From assembly GCA_016714365.1 (NCBI GenBank), contig JADJNH010000005.1, positions 310,001-374,000 of the forward strand: a DNA stretch of 64,000 nucleotides. Direction: 5' to 3'. Positions 62,289 through 64,000 of this stretch are shown here, piece after piece. Under the pieces are notes generated by a model. That model worked only from the letters and a program-made list of their open reading frames with translations. It searched no databases and was not told where the DNA came from. The stretch is from Candidatus Vicinibacter affinis (GTDB lineage: Bacteria; Bacteroidota; Bacteroidia; Chitinophagales; Saprospiraceae). The position numbers and the translations under genes are program-made. Each line of letters begins with the position of its first letter. The stretch's first letter is position 1.

Positions 62289-63668
62289 TCAACCTCCCGA
62301 AAAAACTTTTTCATAAAGTTCGTTCACAGTCGAAAGGAGGACTACTTTTATTTTTGTATTTCTAGCCATGTCAATTTTTCCGTTGTATTTAGAAATGCAG
62401 ATGGCTTTAAAACCAAGTCGTTCTGCCTCCTGTATTCTGGTATCTACTCGAGAAACCGCCCTAATCTCACCCGAGAGTCCCACTTCTCCTGCAAAACAAA
62501 TTTGGCGATGTAACGCATGGTCTTCCAAAGATGAAATTAATGATGCAACCACAGAAAGATCAATTGCCGGATCATTAATTCTTATACCCCCTGCAAGATT
62601 TATGAAAACATCTTGATTTCCGAATTGAAATCCACATCTTTTTTCAAGAACGGCAAGTAACATGGAGAGCCTTCTGCTATCAAAACCTGTGGCAACCCTT
62701 TGAGGTGTTCCGTATACGGCCGTTCCTACAAGAGCTTGGGTTTCAATTAAAATTGGACGTAAGCCTTCAATGGTGCAGGCAACTGCACTTCCGCTTAATC
62801 TTTCTTCGTGTTGGGAAAGGAGCAATTCACTTGGATTTTCTACCGGCTTTAAACCTGTGCCATCCATTTCATAAATACTTAATTCATCGGTAGACCCAAA
62901 TCGGTTTTTTAAAGTACGGAGTATCCTAAATGAATATTGTTTGTCCCCTTCGAATTGCAAAACAGTATCCACCATGTGTTCCAATAATTTGGGTCCCGCT
63001 ATATCTCCTTCTTTGGTAATGTGGCCGATTAAGAAAACTGGAACTCCTGTTTCTTTTGCGAAGCGGATAAGTTCATTTGTGCACTCTCGAATTTGTGAAA
63101 TAGTCCCTGGGGCTGAATCAAGTTGGGGTGAACTTAGAGTCTGGATAGAATCAACAATCAATAGTCCCGGTTTAAGTCTGGCGGTTTCTGAAAGGATCAC
63201 GTCTATTCTGGTTTCTGAGAATAAAAAGCAACTTTCTTGAGAATGGTTAAGCCTATTGGCTCTAATTTTGATTTGCTCCTCACTTTCTTCTCCGGAAACA
63301 TAAAGGACTGCTTGAAGACGTATTTGGAGAGCTAACTGGAGGAGCAAGGTCGATTTTCCTATTCCAGGTTGACCAGCCAATAAGGTAACTGAACCTCTAA
63401 CTAAACCTCCACCAAGAGCTCTGTTTAATTCTTTATCATGTGTATCCAATCTGAGCAACTTACCTGTTTCAAGTTGATCGAGCCTTACAGATTTTAGATT
63501 TTTATGGTCTTCTTTAATAGTCTTCCAACCAGGTTCGGATTCTTCTCTCTTTTCCAGGATTTCTTCTTGATAGCTATTCCATGTGCCACACGAAGGACAA
63601 TGGCCAATCCATTTTGGTGAATTTGCACCACAATTTGAACAAACAAATATTATACGAGCTTTTGACAA
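62289..63668 (-). CDS. radA: DNA repair protein RadA/Sms
   Basis: A 459-residue RecA-like helicase. The N-terminal zinc finger is VCSNCGANSPKWIGHCPSCGTW, with four cysteines; the Walker A is GQPGIGKSTL; the RadA-specific motif KNRFGS is present in TLKNRFGSTDEL; the C-terminal Lon-like domain starts around 300 (RVATGFDSRRLSMLLAVLEKR in parts: RVATGFDSRRLSML) with GEVGLSGEIRAVSR. RadA extends D-loops in recombination repair. The start is TTG at 63668, because an in-frame stop lies 9 bases upstream and no ATG is available before the zinc finger. Confidence 0.95.
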   Translation of the reverse strand: MSKARIIFVCSNCGANSPKWIGHCPSCGTWNSYQEEILEKREESEPGWKTIKEDHKNLKSVRLDQLETGKLLRLDTHDKELNRALGGGLVRGSVTLLAGQPGIGKSTLLLQLALQIRLQAVLYVSGEESEEQIKIRANRLNHSQESCFLFSETRIDVILSETARLKPGLLIVDSIQTLSSPQLDSAPGTISQIRECTNELIRFAKETGVPVFLIGHITKEGDIAGPKLLEHMVDTVLQFEGDKQYSFRILRTLKNRFGSTDELSIYEMDGTGLKPVENPSELLLSQHEERLSGSAVACTIEGLRPILIETQALVGTAVYGTPQRVATGFDSRRLSMLLAVLEKRCGFQFGNQDVFINLAGGIRINDPAIDLSVVASLISSLEDHALHRQICFAGEVGLSGEIRAVSRVDTRIQEAERLGFKAICISKYNGKIDMARNTKIKVVLLSTVNELYEKVFSGG

Positions 63669-64000
63669 GTGAAATGTTTAAAATTTTTTATTAAAACCTT
63701 AATAATATATTTACCAAAATCTTTTGGGCAACTCAAATTCTAAGACCAAAATTAATAAATAAAACATGATTTTACGATTTCCATCAAAGGATATCGCTGA
63801 TGAGACATCATTTGATGCGGATTTATTTGATAAATAGGGGTACATTTTTTCAATACATAGTCATTTTTTCAGCCAACAATTATATTATAAAAATATTTAA
63901 TATATTATAATTACACCATGGTTTAGCAGAGTGATTTTGAAATCACCTAGTTCACAAGGAGTTAGTTTCTGTTGTTACAATAATATTGTTTTCAAGAGTT
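63669..64000. other. 332-bp region at the right edge without a supported gene
   Basis: AT-rich. It holds a 7-bp inverted repeat GTGATTT/AAATCAC (63931-63946) and a 24-codon reading frame (63766-63837) with no support. It should contain the radA promoter, but no TAnnTTTG match is seen near the start. A gene may begin beyond the edge. Confidence 0.3.

Noticed and set aside
63766..63837. A 24-codon reading frame starting ATGATTTTACGA near the right edge
   Set aside because: No homology cue, no promoter, very short.
63920..64000. Hairpin GTGATTT/AAATCAC with an anticodon-like loop, considered as a truncated tRNA
   Set aside because: No T-arm consensus (GTTCRA) follows within the expected distance and the stem-loop lengths do not fit 5+7.
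1..64000. CRISPR array, transposon, integrase, prophage or toxin-antitoxin modules
   Set aside because: No regularly spaced repeats, transposase or integrase motifs, phage structural genes with neighbours, or small coupled toxin-antitoxin pairs were found. The fibre-like protein at 4160-5767 stands alone and has a signal peptide.

Overview
The window is a dense, low-GC bacterial chromosome segment with 49 supported protein genes, no tRNA or rRNA gene, no insertion sequence, no integrase and no CRISPR array. It comes from a gliding-type Bacteroidota, most likely the Saprospiria. The sequence-based reasons are a complete SprA/Sov-type type IX secretion (T9SS) translocon gene, a PorP/SprF gene, secreted proteins with T9SS type A or type B C-terminal sorting domains, SprB-like repeats, BshA (bacillithiol synthesis), BatA and DUF4199, DUF4159 and DUF6029 family genes, and matches to the Bacteroidota -7 promoter element TAnnTTTG ahead of many genes. 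The class-level placement is inference.

Layout. 1-5.8 kb: the end of an OsmC gene, an OmpA-like envelope protein, a small exported protein, a low-molecular-weight tyrosine phosphatase, ferritin, and two secreted proteins closed by a clear terminator. 5.9-13.2 kb: housekeeping genes (hscB-rseP, rsmE-DUF4159, DedA, an SLC1-type symporter, an LpxL-like acyltransferase). 13.2-17.1 kb: a two-gene operon of a GH92 alpha-mannosidase and a glycosylasparaginase, which together fit dismantling of N-glycans. 17.3-26.4 kb: a LuxR-type response regulator, a 1322-residue type A surface protein with a dockerin-like pair, a 1041-residue type B protein with three cohesin-like modules and SprB-like repeats, and PorP/SprF. 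26.4-34.4 kb: lnt, a MerR regulator with a degenerate B12 site, bshA, glutaryl-CoA dehydrogenase, an EamA transporter and a peroxiredoxin-clpS-aat operon (N-degron recognition). 34.7-41.1 kb: a TlpA/DUF6029/Omp28 group, a ROK sugar kinase, a carboxypeptidase-regulatory-like protein, a PhoD-like phosphatase and yidD. 41.1-53.7 kb: a membrane protein, DUF4199, a dihydroorotase homologue without its metal-binding histidines, a BatA protein, then ruvA and sprA. 53.9-63.7 kb, all on the minus strand: a thioredoxin-like/M15 peptidase/SRPBCC-GyrI operon, a GH2 lipoprotein that has lost its catalytic residues, a DUF1028 protein with a T9SS tail, fumarylacetoacetase and radA.

How it fits together. SprA forms the outer-membrane channel through which the type A and type B proteins here would leave the cell, and PorP/SprF is the usual partner of type B substrates. 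Exported glycan and amino-acid degrading functions (GH92, glycosylasparaginase, ROK kinase, GCDH, FahA) suit a protein- and glycan-eating lifestyle. The observations most worth a second look are the GH2 protein with a destroyed active site, the M15 peptidase whose signal peptide is recovered only with an AUC start, the neighbouring dockerin-like and cohesin-like surface proteins, and the dihydroorotase-like and MerR-B12 proteins that lack key ligands.
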